Of a DNA stretch of 64,000 nt, positions 56,495 through 64,000 are shown one piece after another. Numbering within the stretch: position 1 is the stretch's first letter; every line of letters begins with the position of its first letter. The notes under the pieces are model-generated. The model ran no database searches and was not told the origin of the DNA. It saw only the letters and a list, made by a program, of their open reading frames with translations. Source of the DNA: Polyangiaceae bacterium (GTDB lineage: Bacteria; Myxococcota_A; Polyangia; Polyangiales; Polyangiaceae); the NCBI GenBank assembly GCA_016715885.1, contig JADJXL010000028.1, positions 992,001 to 1,056,000 of the forward strand, given 5' to 3'. The position numbers and the translations under genes were made by a program.

Positions 56495-58309
56495 TTATTG
56501 GTTCATTAGCCGGTAGCCAATACCCGCAGAGAGCGAATACGAATTTCGCAATGTCATCTGAGTCGTGCCCCAACCCCAAATGGTAACTCCAAATGGCCCG
56601 TCGCTCCACATCTCATGCGTTCCATGAGAGCATCCGCCTACCGGTATGAAATCACCGGTAACGAGGTCGACTCTGACCCATTCGTAATCGGCTCCAGCCG
56701 ATTGCCAACCTACGAGCTCCCCGAGGCATTTCAGATTTACTGGCGCGAAAGACTTGGACAACTTGTTCCTGGATCGAATGACGACCAGACTTGTTTCTGG
56801 AAACGACGGCTCGGCAAAGAAGACGTACCTTCGCAAATAATGATCCGGTGAAATGACGTTATGCCATTCTGGATCACCTATGTTGCCGAACTGCGATCCA
56901 CCCGTCATGTACGCCCCGAGGTAAAATGGGTGATCCTTGTCCTGGGCTCGAACGACAAGCGGCCCCGGATCCTCGAACTCCACCACTTCGCCAAAGCCAA
57001 TCGACGTCGGCGCGTTGGGGGGTTTCGCGGGAGACCACGTAAGCGTGGTACCGTCCACGATGCCCACCAAACGCCAGCGCCCTTGTTCGTCCATTGCCGT
57101 GCGGTTCTTGTGACGAACGGCCACGTATTCGCTGCCGAGCGCGCCAACGGGCGGAAGCTGTTGCTGGGCCGAATCGCAGTCGGACTGCGTTGTCGGAACA
57201 CGCATGCACGTTGAAGCACCGAAGACGCCGACGGGTTTGTCCGACTCCAGCGGGCTGCCCGTGAGCTCTGCGGGTTGCGTGATTTGCAGGAACTGACCTG
57301 CGTTCAACGTGTACGTTACGGGCATGCCCGCCGAAGCCGCGGCGACATCTGGGCCACCGATGACGGTAGTCTTCGGCAAGAGCGTTACCTTGGTCGAGTT
57401 TTCCTTCGCCAGAACGACGAGCGATGGATAGCCACCGATGGGATTTGCCGGCGGAGGCGGATCGGGGATGGCTTTGTACGCGTTGATAGCAATGTAGTTG
57501 GTGCCCCAAGCACTCGTGGGCAGGAGCAACGTGGCTGACGTGACGGCGGCAGGACCGCCGTTGAAGGGCACCATCTGGTAGGCGGTGACGGGAAAATCGG
57601 TCGTGATGCGGAACGCTTTGCCAATGCCTGTACCGGAAAAACCCGTCTCGATACCCAGGGCGGCGGGTTTGGGGCAATCGATCACGCTGCCGCCTTCCGA
57701 GTACCTGGATAGGAACAGGATGGCGACTTGACCCGGCGGCACGCCGGCCACGGGATCGTAGGGCACGTAGTTGACGACACCGTTGGCGCCGATGGACGGG
57801 ATGTACGTAAACGCCGCTGGATCAAGGGCGCTGCCGTCATACGCAACGTTGATGTGCACCGACGTGGCCCACGTGTTTGCGACAATGGCTGCGAAACATG
57901 CACCAGAGGATTGCGGTCGGAGCGGTGCCTTCATGGCCCAATATTCACAGCCCACCGAGCTCCCAGAAGCTTCGGCCGCTATGCATGGATTATCAACACA
58001 CGCCCCGTCCAAACAACCCTGATTGGCTGTGCAGGTGATGTTCACTTGCCCGGTGCAACCATTCACTACGCTTTTCGAGTCTGGAGAGCAGGTATCACCG
58101 CAATTCGTTTCCAACGATAAGCCCGCCTCGCCGCCAGCTCCCGTGCTTTCTTCAAGACCTCCGTTGCCGTACGCTCCGCCTGGACCGCTCCCGCCAGTCA
58201 ATACGTATTCCCTATCGACGCCAAGTATATCTGCGCATCCAATGCAAGCTACAGCGTAGCCTGCATTTGTGAGTAGCAGTGCTTGAAGCGGAAAAACGTC
58301 CCGTCTCAT
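56495..58309 (-). CDS. IgGFc-binding-domain-like surface protein
   Basis: A 604-residue exported protein. The N-terminal segment (ALLLTNAGYAVACIGCADIL) looks like a lipoprotein signal with cysteine 22 or 25. A Gly-rich linker and a cysteine cluster (NCGDTCSPDSKSVVNGCTG) follow. Then a long region has the pattern of the IgGFc-binding N-terminal domain: AFRITTDFPVTAYQMVPFNG, ATLLLPTSAWGTNYIAINAY, VIGGPDVAAASAGMPVTYTL, and GEYVAVRH-like strands near 385. Members are large secreted adhesion-like proteins common in Myxococcota. The ligand is unknown; the name refers to a mammalian protein and does not imply antibody binding. Confidence 0.8.
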   Translation of the reverse strand: MRRDVFPLQALLLTNAGYAVACIGCADILGVDREYVLTGGSGPGGAYGNGGLEESTGAGGEAGLSLETNCGDTCSPDSKSVVNGCTGQVNITCTANQGCLDGACVDNPCIAAEASGSSVGCEYWAMKAPLRPQSSGACFAAIVANTWATSVHINVAYDGSALDPAAFTYIPSIGANGVVNYVPYDPVAGVPPGQVAILFLSRYSEGGSVIDCPKPAALGIETGFSGTGIGKAFRITTDFPVTAYQMVPFNGGPAAVTSATLLLPTSAWGTNYIAINAYKAIPDPPPPANPIGGYPSLVVLAKENSTKVTLLPKTTVIGGPDVAAASAGMPVTYTLNAGQFLQITQPAELTGSPLESDKPVGVFGASTCMRVPTTQSDCDSAQQQLPPVGALGSEYVAVRHKNRTAMDEQGRWRLVGIVDGTTLTWSPAKPPNAPTSIGFGEVVEFEDPGPLVVRAQDKDHPFYLGAYMTGGSQFGNIGDPEWHNVISPDHYLRRYVFFAEPSFPETSLVVIRSRNKLSKSFAPVNLKCLGELVGWQSAGADYEWVRVDLVTGDFIPVGGCSHGTHEMWSDGPFGVTIWGWGTTQMTLRNSYSLSAGIGYRLMNQ

Positions 58310-58315
58310 TGCTCG

Positions 58316-59350
58316 TCACCATGCTCCTTCCACCGAAATACCGATGCCGTCAGCAGAACCGCGAATTCTTGCGGTCAGAACGTTGAGCGGGTCGGGTTTT
58401 TGCTGCTTGCCGTATTTATTGATGATCAGCAGGCTTCCCCCAACCACAGCACCTGCGATCGCCACGCCGAAACCAAATGTTGCAGCATTTGCACTTGCTC
58501 GAGCGTGATTCCCTGTGTCGACGGCCGTTTGGGTCTGGCAGTACGTCATAATTCCCGTTGGGGCATTTCTGCAATATTGGTTCGACTCATTCTTGGCTGA
58601 CACTGCCAATACGAGCGCCACGGTACCGACAACCAGACCCGAAGTGCCCACTCCAAGCGCAAGGAATCCGCCAGTACGCAGGCCATGATTTGGCGGTAGC
58701 GTCGGCGGCGGATCCCAATAATACTGTTTTTCGGGAACGATACGCGTACTTGCAGAGGCTGCCGAATTTAGAAGCGCAACAGAAATGCGCTCGGATTGCC
58801 CCTTCTTTAGATGCAAATGGATTTCCTTGGCCGCCACTCCTGGCGCTCTCAGGATGACCGTATGATCTCCAGGATCAACAACGAAGGGCAGCCCCAAAGA
58901 ATTGTTGCCAATCTTGACGCCGTCGACGGTTGCCTCGAAATTTGTCGAGTTGCCCGGGGGCGCTACCAAGACGATGGCGGCAACGTCCAGCAACAATACA
59001 TCGCGTTGAACTCGCGCCTCTTTTGCATATCCTTCGTGTGCTTTTTGTTTTTCGCTCGAGAACTTCTCGTATTCATGCAAATATTCTTCGTAACCTTTGA
59101 TGGCTGCTGTAAGTCGTCCCCGTTTGGTATTACAATCTGCTAGCGCGAGAATCGTTACCGATCGGCGTTCACCTGCAAGGCTTTGCTCGAGTTTCGGGCA
59201 TGCTTCGTCATAACGACCGCTTTCCATGAGTTCAATGCCTTGATGGAACAGCGCCTCCGCTAAGCTCACCGATGCCCTTGCAACTGGAGACGCGGTCAAG
59301 ACAGACCAAAGGATGGGTGTGATGGCAAGAGTCGAGAAACGTGCGTTCAT
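58316..59350 (-). CDS. TPR/PEGA-type membrane protein next to the kinase
   Basis: The ATG at 59350 is taken as the start because a signal segment (LAITPILWSVLTASPVARA) begins 5 residues later. A TTG at 59383 would overlap the kinase stop by 4 bp and is also possible. The 344-residue product has TPR-like helices (QGIELMESGRYDEACPKLEQ, LAALADCNTKRG-like), a PEGA-like beta segment (ATVDGVKIGNNSLGLPFVVD), and hydrophobic helices near GGFLALGVGTSGLVVGTVAL and 315-335. This composition is typical of exported partners of myxobacterial Ser/Thr kinases. It is probably cotranscribed with the kinase gene. Confidence 0.78.
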   Translation of the reverse strand: MNARFSTLAITPILWSVLTASPVARASVSLAEALFHQGIELMESGRYDEACPKLEQSLAGERRSVTILALADCNTKRGRLTAAIKGYEEYLHEYEKFSSEKQKAHEGYAKEARVQRDVLLLDVAAIVLVAPPGNSTNFEATVDGVKIGNNSLGLPFVVDPGDHTVILRAPGVAAKEIHLHLKKGQSERISVALLNSAASASTRIVPEKQYYWDPPPTLPPNHGLRTGGFLALGVGTSGLVVGTVALVLAVSAKNESNQYCRNAPTGIMTYCQTQTAVDTGNHARASANAATFGFGVAIAGAVVGGSLLIINKYGKQQKPDPLNVLTARIRGSADGIGISVEGAW

Positions 59351-59379
59351 TGGAGCTTGCTCGCTATGATGGATTATCG

Positions 59380-60939
59380 TCAACGATCCCGGGCCCAGTC
59401 GTAGGGTTTGGAAGACGTCTTGGGAACTACTTTCGTCTCGATTCCTGGTGCGGGAGCAAGGGGCGTGACGCTTTTCGAATTGGCTGTTGCGGATGGATTG
59501 GAAGATTTGCTGGATGACGGCATTGACGGACCAGCGACAACGATGCTCGAGATGGGCTTGACGCTCTGATTCGGTTGAGAGACCGTTTTATTGAACTTGC
59601 CGACTTCAGGACCTCGCGTGCCTATCTCCGCTCTTGCAAACCCTTCGTTTGCCACATTCCCCGCATCCTTGCCGGACCAGTTTAGCGGCTGCACTTCGAC
59701 CTTCATGGCGGACACTGCCGGCACCGCGCTCGCATTCACCGTCGTCTGCTCCGCGTGCGGGCCTCGCAATGCCAATACCAACGTCACCACGGCGGCCGAT
59801 GTCACCATGGCCCCGCCCCCTGCGAATGCCAACTTCGTACGCTTTGTGCGCAATGACAGCGGTGGCTGCCCCGTAATGCTCATCCCCGCAGCAGTTCCCT
59901 GCGTTTGCTCGACTCTTGCCGGCGGCGGCATCGGCGGCTCGTGCACGATGGGCGGCGGTGCCATAGGCAGATCCTGCACCCCGCGCGACTCCGTATGCGA
60001 TGGCAGCGGTGCACGCATCGGCGGAGGCAAACCCAATGCTTCGCGCAACGCCGTCGCCAAATCGTCCGCAGATTGATACCGCTCATGCCGATCCTTGCGC
60101 AGACACCACAGAATGACCGCCTCCAGCGCCGGAGGTACATCGGTGCGCCATGCGCTCAAAGGCACGGGCTCGGCATTCAAAATGTTCCCAATGAAATCGC
60201 TAGGGTTGTTCCCGTCGAATGGCCGCTTCGTCGTCAAAAGCTCGTACAGAACCACGCCAAGTGACCAAATGTCCGTCCGCCAATCCGCGGTTCTCGAGCT
60301 CAAGAGCTGCTCGGGCGACATGTACGGAACCGATCCCACCATGTCGCCCTTGTTCGTCATCGCTGCCTCGTCCGGATCGACGATCCTCGCAATGCCAAAA
60401 TCGAACACCTTGACGCGCGGCGCGCCATCGGCGGTCGTCGTCAAAAATAGATTCGCGGGCTTGAGATCCCGATGCACGACATGCCTTGCATGCGCCTCGG
60501 CAACCCCCCTGCATGCTTGCAGAAAATATTCAACCGCGTCGCCAAGTGGTAGCGGGCCTCTCTTGCGCAGAATCGCTTTGAGATCCTCCCCCTCGAGGTA
60601 CTCCATGAGCATGTACGGCTCGCCCGTTTCCAATTTGTCAACGTCGTGGACGCGTACGACGTGCTCGCCCTTCAATCGTGCCGACGCCCGGGCCTCACGA
60701 ACGAAGCGCTCGACGGCTTGAGGATTCGTCATTCCGGCGGGCAAGAGAAACTTGATCGCGACCAATTCACCGAGCGTGTCGTGCCTCGCCGCAACGACGA
60801 TTCCCATCCCGCCCTGACCAAGCGTGCGCTCCACGGTGTATTTCCCGAGCAACTTGGTTCCGCGCGGGATCGGATCGTGGCGATTACGAAAGAGCCCCTC
60901 TTCCGGAGGCGGTGCATAATCGGAGCTTTGCATTTTCAC
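59380..60939 (-). CDS. Membrane-anchored Ser/Thr protein kinase
   Basis: A 519-residue Hanks-type kinase. GTG at 60939 has AGG about 6 nt upstream; an ATG at 60933 is an alternative. The glycine loop GQGGMG (41-46), K63, HRDLKPANLF (156-165), DFGIAR (180-185) and GSVPYMSPEQ (202-211) are all present, so catalysis is expected. A Pro-rich juxtamembrane stretch and a single transmembrane helix (KLAFAGGGAMVTSAAVVTLV, about 378-400) lead to a short Ser/Lys/Pro-rich external tail without PASTA repeats. The next gene encodes a TPR/PEGA-type protein. The PP2C phosphatase at 8-9.5 kb could be an antagonist but is far away. Confidence 0.92.
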   Translation of the reverse strand: MKMQSSDYAPPPEEGLFRNRHDPIPRGTKLLGKYTVERTLGQGGMGIVVAARHDTLGELVAIKFLLPAGMTNPQAVERFVREARASARLKGEHVVRVHDVDKLETGEPYMLMEYLEGEDLKAILRKRGPLPLGDAVEYFLQACRGVAEAHARHVVHRDLKPANLFLTTTADGAPRVKVFDFGIARIVDPDEAAMTNKGDMVGSVPYMSPEQLLSSRTADWRTDIWSLGVVLYELLTTKRPFDGNNPSDFIGNILNAEPVPLSAWRTDVPPALEAVILWCLRKDRHERYQSADDLATALREALGLPPPMRAPLPSHTESRGVQDLPMAPPPIVHEPPMPPPARVEQTQGTAAGMSITGQPPLSLRTKRTKLAFAGGGAMVTSAAVVTLVLALRGPHAEQTTVNASAVPAVSAMKVEVQPLNWSGKDAGNVANEGFARAEIGTRGPEVGKFNKTVSQPNQSVKPISSIVVAGPSMPSSSKSSNPSATANSKSVTPLAPAPGIETKVVPKTSSKPYDWARDR

Positions 60940-61271
60940 GTCAGCCTGCCCTCAGCTTCAATACATCCAAATCAATCGAAACGACCTACTCAACCGACGA
61001 CGGTGCAAAGGGAGTTGCCCTGTTCACCTACCACGGTGTTTGCCTCCCTAGAGCACGCGCCATGCCATGACCAACCCTCGTCATTTCCCGCGTTTTTCGC
61101 GGCATTTGCACAGGTTTGGCAGGTGCACCCGAAGTGCACCCTTGCACCCGAAGTGCGACACGCGTGCATTAGGAGCGCAAACGTCACATCGACCGCATCG
61201 ACAAATCACAGCATGTGCGCCAAAGCGTTTTTCCCATGGCACCCGTTTGTCGTCGTGCTAAACAGTTTGGC
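60940..61271. other. Intergenic region with one copy of a 33-bp dispersed repeat
   Basis: This 332-bp region lies between the divergent kinase gene and the Rpn-like pseudogene. It holds the first copy of the 33-bp repeat at 61002-61034, about 63 bp upstream of the kinase start. Rightward, TGGCACCCGTTTGT at 61237-61250 loosely resembles a sigma54 -24/-12 element but has GT in place of GC. Otherwise nothing is recognised. Confidence 0.4.
61002..61034 (-). repeat. 33-bp dispersed repeat, copy A (kinase upstream region)
   Basis: Matches copy B at 63968-64000 at 31 of 33 positions. Read on the minus strand, copy B contains the ribosome-binding site and first codons (start of MATPFAP) of the FHA regulator gene. 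Copy A has the same segment with ATG changed to AGG, so it cannot start translation. It sits upstream of the kinase gene. Confidence 0.85.
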
Positions 61272-62236
61272 ATGGCCTCCATGCAGCATGACGTTTTGGT
61301 GGAGCTCTTCAAGAATCGCCCTTCGCTTGCCACGGAGCTGCTCGCCGAATCCCTTCACGTTCCTCAGCCGGACTTCGATGAAGTGCGCCTGGCCTCCATC
61401 GAGCTGACCGAGGTGCAGCCGGCGGAATACCGTGCAGATGTCGTCGCCGTCTTGTATCGCAATGAAAACCGATTCGCGTCAACATCGTCGAAGTGCAGCT
61501 CCGCATCGATCACGACAAACCGTACGTTTGGCCCGTCTATTTGACGGTGAGCCGCGACAAACATCGCTGCAAGGCGGATTTGCTCGTCGTCGCGCCCGAT
61601 CCTGCCGTTGCATCTTGGTGTGCACAGCCCATCGACATCGGCGTCGATGGATTCGTCCTCGAGCCGCCGGTGTTACGCCGCGAGCTGATTCCGATGATCA
61701 CCGATCCTGACGACGCTGCTCGCAGGCCCGAGCTTGCACTTTTGTCCGCCATGGCATATGGCGACACCGAACGGGCGACCGAGATTGCCGAGGCGGCCGT
61801 ACCTGCCTTTGCCAACCTCGACGACAAACGATCTGGCTTTACCTAGATATCCCTGTACAACTCGATCAACGAAGCTGCTCGGCGTGCGCTGGAGGCGATG
61901 ATGAAGGGCTACGAATACACGAGTCCGTTCGCAAAAAAGCACATCCAACTCGGACGCGACGAAGGCATCAAGCTCGGACGCGACGAAGGCATCAAGCTCG
62001 GACGCGACGAAGGTGTCAAGCTCGGACGTGACGAAGGTCTCAAGCTCGGACGCGACGAAGGTGTCAAGCTCGCCGCTCGATCTCTACTGACGGTGCTGCG
62101 GGCGCGAGGGCTCGACGTGCCGGAAGCGACGCGACAACGCATCCTCGACGAGAAGGACATCGCTCGTCTCGAACGGTGGCTCGAACGTGCCACGACGGCG
62201 AACAGCCTCGCCGAAATGCTCGCTGAGCCGAGTTGA
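61272..62236 (+). pseudogene. Frameshifted Rpn-like PD-(D/E)XK family gene
   Basis: Three frames must be joined to read one protein. Frame 1 gives MASMQHDVLVELFKNRPSLA to about VAVLYRNEN (61272 to about 61470). Frame 2 gives VNIVEVQLRIDHDKPYVWPV to FANLDDKRSGF (about 61485-61843). Frame 3 gives YNSINEAARRALEAMMKGY to the stop at 62236. Each junction fits loss of one base (near 61470 and 61844). The layout, including EVQL with a conserved strand and a C-terminal Gly-Arg-Asp-Glu-Gly repeat, matches the Rpn/DUF4351-like nuclease-transposase family that is abundant and often degenerate in Polyangiales. Sequencing error is possible but two independent breaks favour decay. Confidence 0.75.
61949..62068 (+). 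repeat. 24-bp tandem repeats encoding LGRDEGIK units
   Basis: Five 24-bp units start at 61949, 61973, 61997, 62021 and 62045. Each encodes the octapeptide LGRDEG followed by Ile, Val or Leu and Lys. The units are nearly identical, so recent expansion by slippage is likely. The second, duplicated copy at 62.29 kb holds only one such unit. Confidence 0.92.
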
Positions 62237-62479
62237 AGCGATCATGAAGGGCTACGAATACACGAGTCCGTTCGCAAAAAAGCACATCCAACTCGGACGC
62301 GACGAAGGCATCAAGCTCGCCGCTCGATCAATACTGATCGTCCTGCGGGTGCTGGGGATCGACGTGCCGGAAGCGCACGTCAACGCATCCTCGACGAGAA
62401 GGACATTGGTCGTCTCGAACGGTGGCTCGAACGTGCCACGACGGCGAGCAGCGTCGCCGATGTGCTTGCTGAGCCGTAG
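62237..62479 (+). pseudogene. Partial tandem duplicate of the Rpn-like gene end
   Basis: The segment starting at the ATG at 62244 repeats the sequence starting at 61901 (343 bp away) almost base for base for about 70 bp. It then keeps one 24-bp unit, and afterwards loses frame at the place where GCGACGCGACAACGC became GCGCACGTCAACGC. Further down, homology resumes (GACGAGAAGGACAT, CTCGAACGGTGGCTCGAACG) in another frame and ends at the TAG at 62477. It is therefore a broken copy of the last 110 codons of the upstream gene and probably makes no functional protein. Confidence 0.8.
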
Positions 62480-62559
62480 CCGAGCCTATCGTAAAGCGTA
62501 CCTCGGTACGCCTTTCCAAGCTCCAGACCGCGGCAGTGGCCCAATCCTGGTCGCCGTTC

Positions 62560-63987
62560 TCAATGGTTCGCGCGCAGCGCAACGACGTTCGGTCGTGCCC
62601 GGGGGAGATCGGGGTACCTCTTCAATAGGTAGAAGAGCTTTCGCCTGCTCATGCCGAGCACCTCCGCCGCTCGGGTGACGTTGCCCCCGCATTGATGGAG
62701 CGCCCACCTGATCCGCTCCTTTTCCGAAGCATTCTCCGGTACCTGATCGGGCATCACAACCGTCATTTCCGCCATCTGCTCGGGCACCGCAAACGGCAGT
62801 GCCTCCATCCTGTCCGTCTTGTCGTATTCCCGCATCTCCTCCGGCAAATGCTCGGGTAAGACCACTCCGCCCGAACAATGCGCCAGCGCGGACATCATCG
62901 CATTGCGTAAATCCCGCACGTTGCCCGGAAATTCAAAACCTTCCAAAATCGATATCGCTTCCCTCGACAAACGCGGCACCACCGGCCGTTCCACCGCGCG
63001 ACATTCATCCTCGAGAAACGCTTCGGCAAGCGGCACGATGTCCGCCGGAGGCGATCGCAAGGGCGGTATCTCCAGCTCGAACCCCCGCAACCGATAAAAG
63101 AGGTCCTTCCGAAATGTCCCGCGTGCCACACAGTCGTGCAAGCTATGGTTCGTTGCTGCAATCACGCGCACGTTCACCTGGCGCGATACCGTCGACCCCA
63201 ATGGCGTGACGCGCCGATCGTCGAGCATTCGGAGGAGCTTCGCTTGCGTTGCAAGCTGTAGCTCGCCAATCTCGTCCAAAAACAGCGTTCCCCCATCTGC
63301 TGCCTCTAGATACCCTTTGGCATCCACTCTCGCATCCGTGAACGTCCCCTTTATGTGCCCAAACATTTCCCGCTCGAACATGAGCTCGATGGCCGGACAA
63401 TTCACCGGAATGAACGCCCCTCGCGCCCGCGGCGAAGCCGCATGAATCGCGCGCGCGAGCACATCTTTGCCCACACCGGTTTCTCCCAGCAGAAGCACGC
63501 ATGCCCGCGAAGAAGAAGACGCCACCTTCCGTGCCTCGTCGTAGACCGCCTGCGTCGCCGGATGCCGCACAACCGGCGGATACGGCCACGTTCCCCCGTC
63601 ACCGGCATTCGCATTCGAAGGCAAATGCATTTTGCGTAACATGCCCATGACAGAGCCAAGTACGATGCGATCGCCCGGTTCCACGACAAACATCTCCCCC
63701 GTCAAACGCTGCGCCTGTTCCGTATGCGTGATATCCATGTCCTTGTCCCCTTTGCGTAAGATCGTCCCGTTCAAACTACCGAGGTCCTGGATGTAAATGC
63801 GCGAATCGACCGTCAACACGGCGTGGTTGGCGGATACCGAGGCATCGGAAATGACGATGTCGTTCGTTGTGCGACTGCGCCCGATTCGAACCTGACCCAC
63901 CACGGGCAAACGATGTCGCTGCGGCTCGCCACCACATGAAAAAATGACCAGTTCGAGTCGCCCTGATGGTGCAAAGGGAGTTGCCAT
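62560..63987 (-). CDS. FHA-AAA+-Fis transcriptional regulator with variant GAFTGA loop
   Basis: A 475-residue regulator from the ATG at 63987, which has GGAAGG 5 nt upstream; a GTG at 63993 is less likely. Residues 34-78 are an FHA phosphothreonine-binding domain (RIGRSRTTNDIVISD, ANHAVL, DLGSLNGT). The AAA+ core has Walker A GETGVGKD (168-175), Walker B GGTLFLDEIG (232-241) and the arginine finger segment FRKDLFYRL (292-300). The loop that touches sigma54 reads GTFTDA (214-219) instead of GAFTGA. The C-terminus (about 413-458, ERIRWALHQCGGNVTRAAEV) is a Fis-type helix-turn-helix. FHA-linked regulators often take input from Ser/Thr kinases. The change in the loop casts doubt on sigma54 activation. 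Confidence 0.9.
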   Translation of the reverse strand: MATPFAPSGRLELVIFSCGGEPQRHRLPVVGQVRIGRSRTTNDIVISDASVSANHAVLTVDSRIYIQDLGSLNGTILRKGDKDMDITHTEQAQRLTGEMFVVEPGDRIVLGSVMGMLRKMHLPSNANAGDGGTWPYPPVVRHPATQAVYDEARKVASSSSRACVLLLGETGVGKDVLARAIHAASPRARGAFIPVNCPAIELMFEREMFGHIKGTFTDARVDAKGYLEAADGGTLFLDEIGELQLATQAKLLRMLDDRRVTPLGSTVSRQVNVRVIAATNHSLHDCVARGTFRKDLFYRLRGFELEIPPLRSPPADIVPLAEAFLEDECRAVERPVVPRLSREAISILEGFEFPGNVRDLRNAMMSALAHCSGGVVLPEHLPEEMREYDKTDRMEALPFAVPEQMAEMTVVMPDQVPENASEKERIRWALHQCGGNVTRAAEVLGMSRRKLFYLLKRYPDLPRARPNVVALRANH

Positions 63988-64000
63988 GTTCACCTTCCAC
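63968..64000 (-). repeat. 33-bp dispersed repeat, copy B (regulator gene start)
   Basis: Covers the ribosome-binding site, ATG and first codons of the FHA regulator gene, and is cut by the window edge. It matches copy A at 61002-61034 at 31 of 33 positions. It may extend further to the right of the window. Confidence 0.85.

Noticed and set aside
61237..61250. Possible sigma54 promoter upstream of the Rpn-like pseudogene
   Set aside because: TGGCACCCGTTTGT has the -24 GG but GT instead of GC at -12, and the downstream gene is broken.

Overview
The window looks like a piece of a myxobacterial chromosome, most probably Polyangiales (Myxococcota). The signs are moderately high GC, many lipoproteins with Gly- or Cys-rich segments, an AgmX/PglI-type C-terminal domain, an IgGFc-binding-like surface protein, an eight-cysteine-cluster protein, a Ser/Thr kinase next to a TPR/PEGA-type protein, and an FHA-sigma54-type regulator. 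I see no rRNA, tRNA, CRISPR array, integrase or intact insertion sequence.

Layout. 0-10 kb: a truncated secreted protein, a membrane protein, a VapBC-like toxin-antitoxin pair, an RluA-family pseudouridine synthase, an outer-membrane-barrel gene pair, and a PP2C phosphatase fused to a cyclic-nucleotide-binding domain. 10-18 kb: a type VI secretion module of five tightly coupled genes. It holds VgrG with a peptidoglycan-binding tail, a large protein with a possible papain-like (NlpC/CHAP-type) core, a Sel1-like lipoprotein that could be its immunity protein, and two small paralogous proteins of an unrecognised family. 18-22.6 kb: a polytopic membrane protein, a lipoprotein resembling rhamnogalacturonan-lyase-like (PcRGLX/YetA) enzymes, and a Cys-rich protein. 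22.8-30.3 kb: a two-gene unit of an intact Bergerat-fold ATPase overlapping by 4 bp a 1895-residue partner whose own N-terminus looks like a degenerate Bergerat fold. 30.5-34 kb: an NAD(P)/FAD oxidoreductase and a lipoprotein with one CxxCH motif. 34-39 kb: an RND efflux adaptor and pump behind a perfect TetR-style palindrome with no TetR gene nearby.

39-47 kb: lipoproteins, two small Xre-type repressors, a sigma-70-like protein with a long tail, a TPR-barrel protein and a decayed Cys-rich lipoprotein gene. 47-51 kb: a McrB-like AAA+ GTPase and a DUF2357/PD-(D/E)XK nuclease, a McrBC-type restriction (defence) pair. 51-55 kb: an AmpG-like permease, a metallophosphoesterase and an AgmX-domain lipoprotein. 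55-56 kb: a 13-unit, 22-bp tandem array that ends at the ribosome-binding site of a helical protein of unknown function. 56-61 kb: an IgGFc-binding-like protein, a TPR/PEGA-type protein and a Ser/Thr kinase. 61-64 kb: a frameshifted Rpn-like gene with a partial tandem duplication, and an FHA-AAA+-Fis regulator whose GAFTGA loop reads GTFTDA.

The candidates most worth following for undescribed biology are the type VI module, the paired Bergerat-fold genes and the 22-bp iteron-like array with its orphan gene. All functional calls rest on motif reading without database searches.
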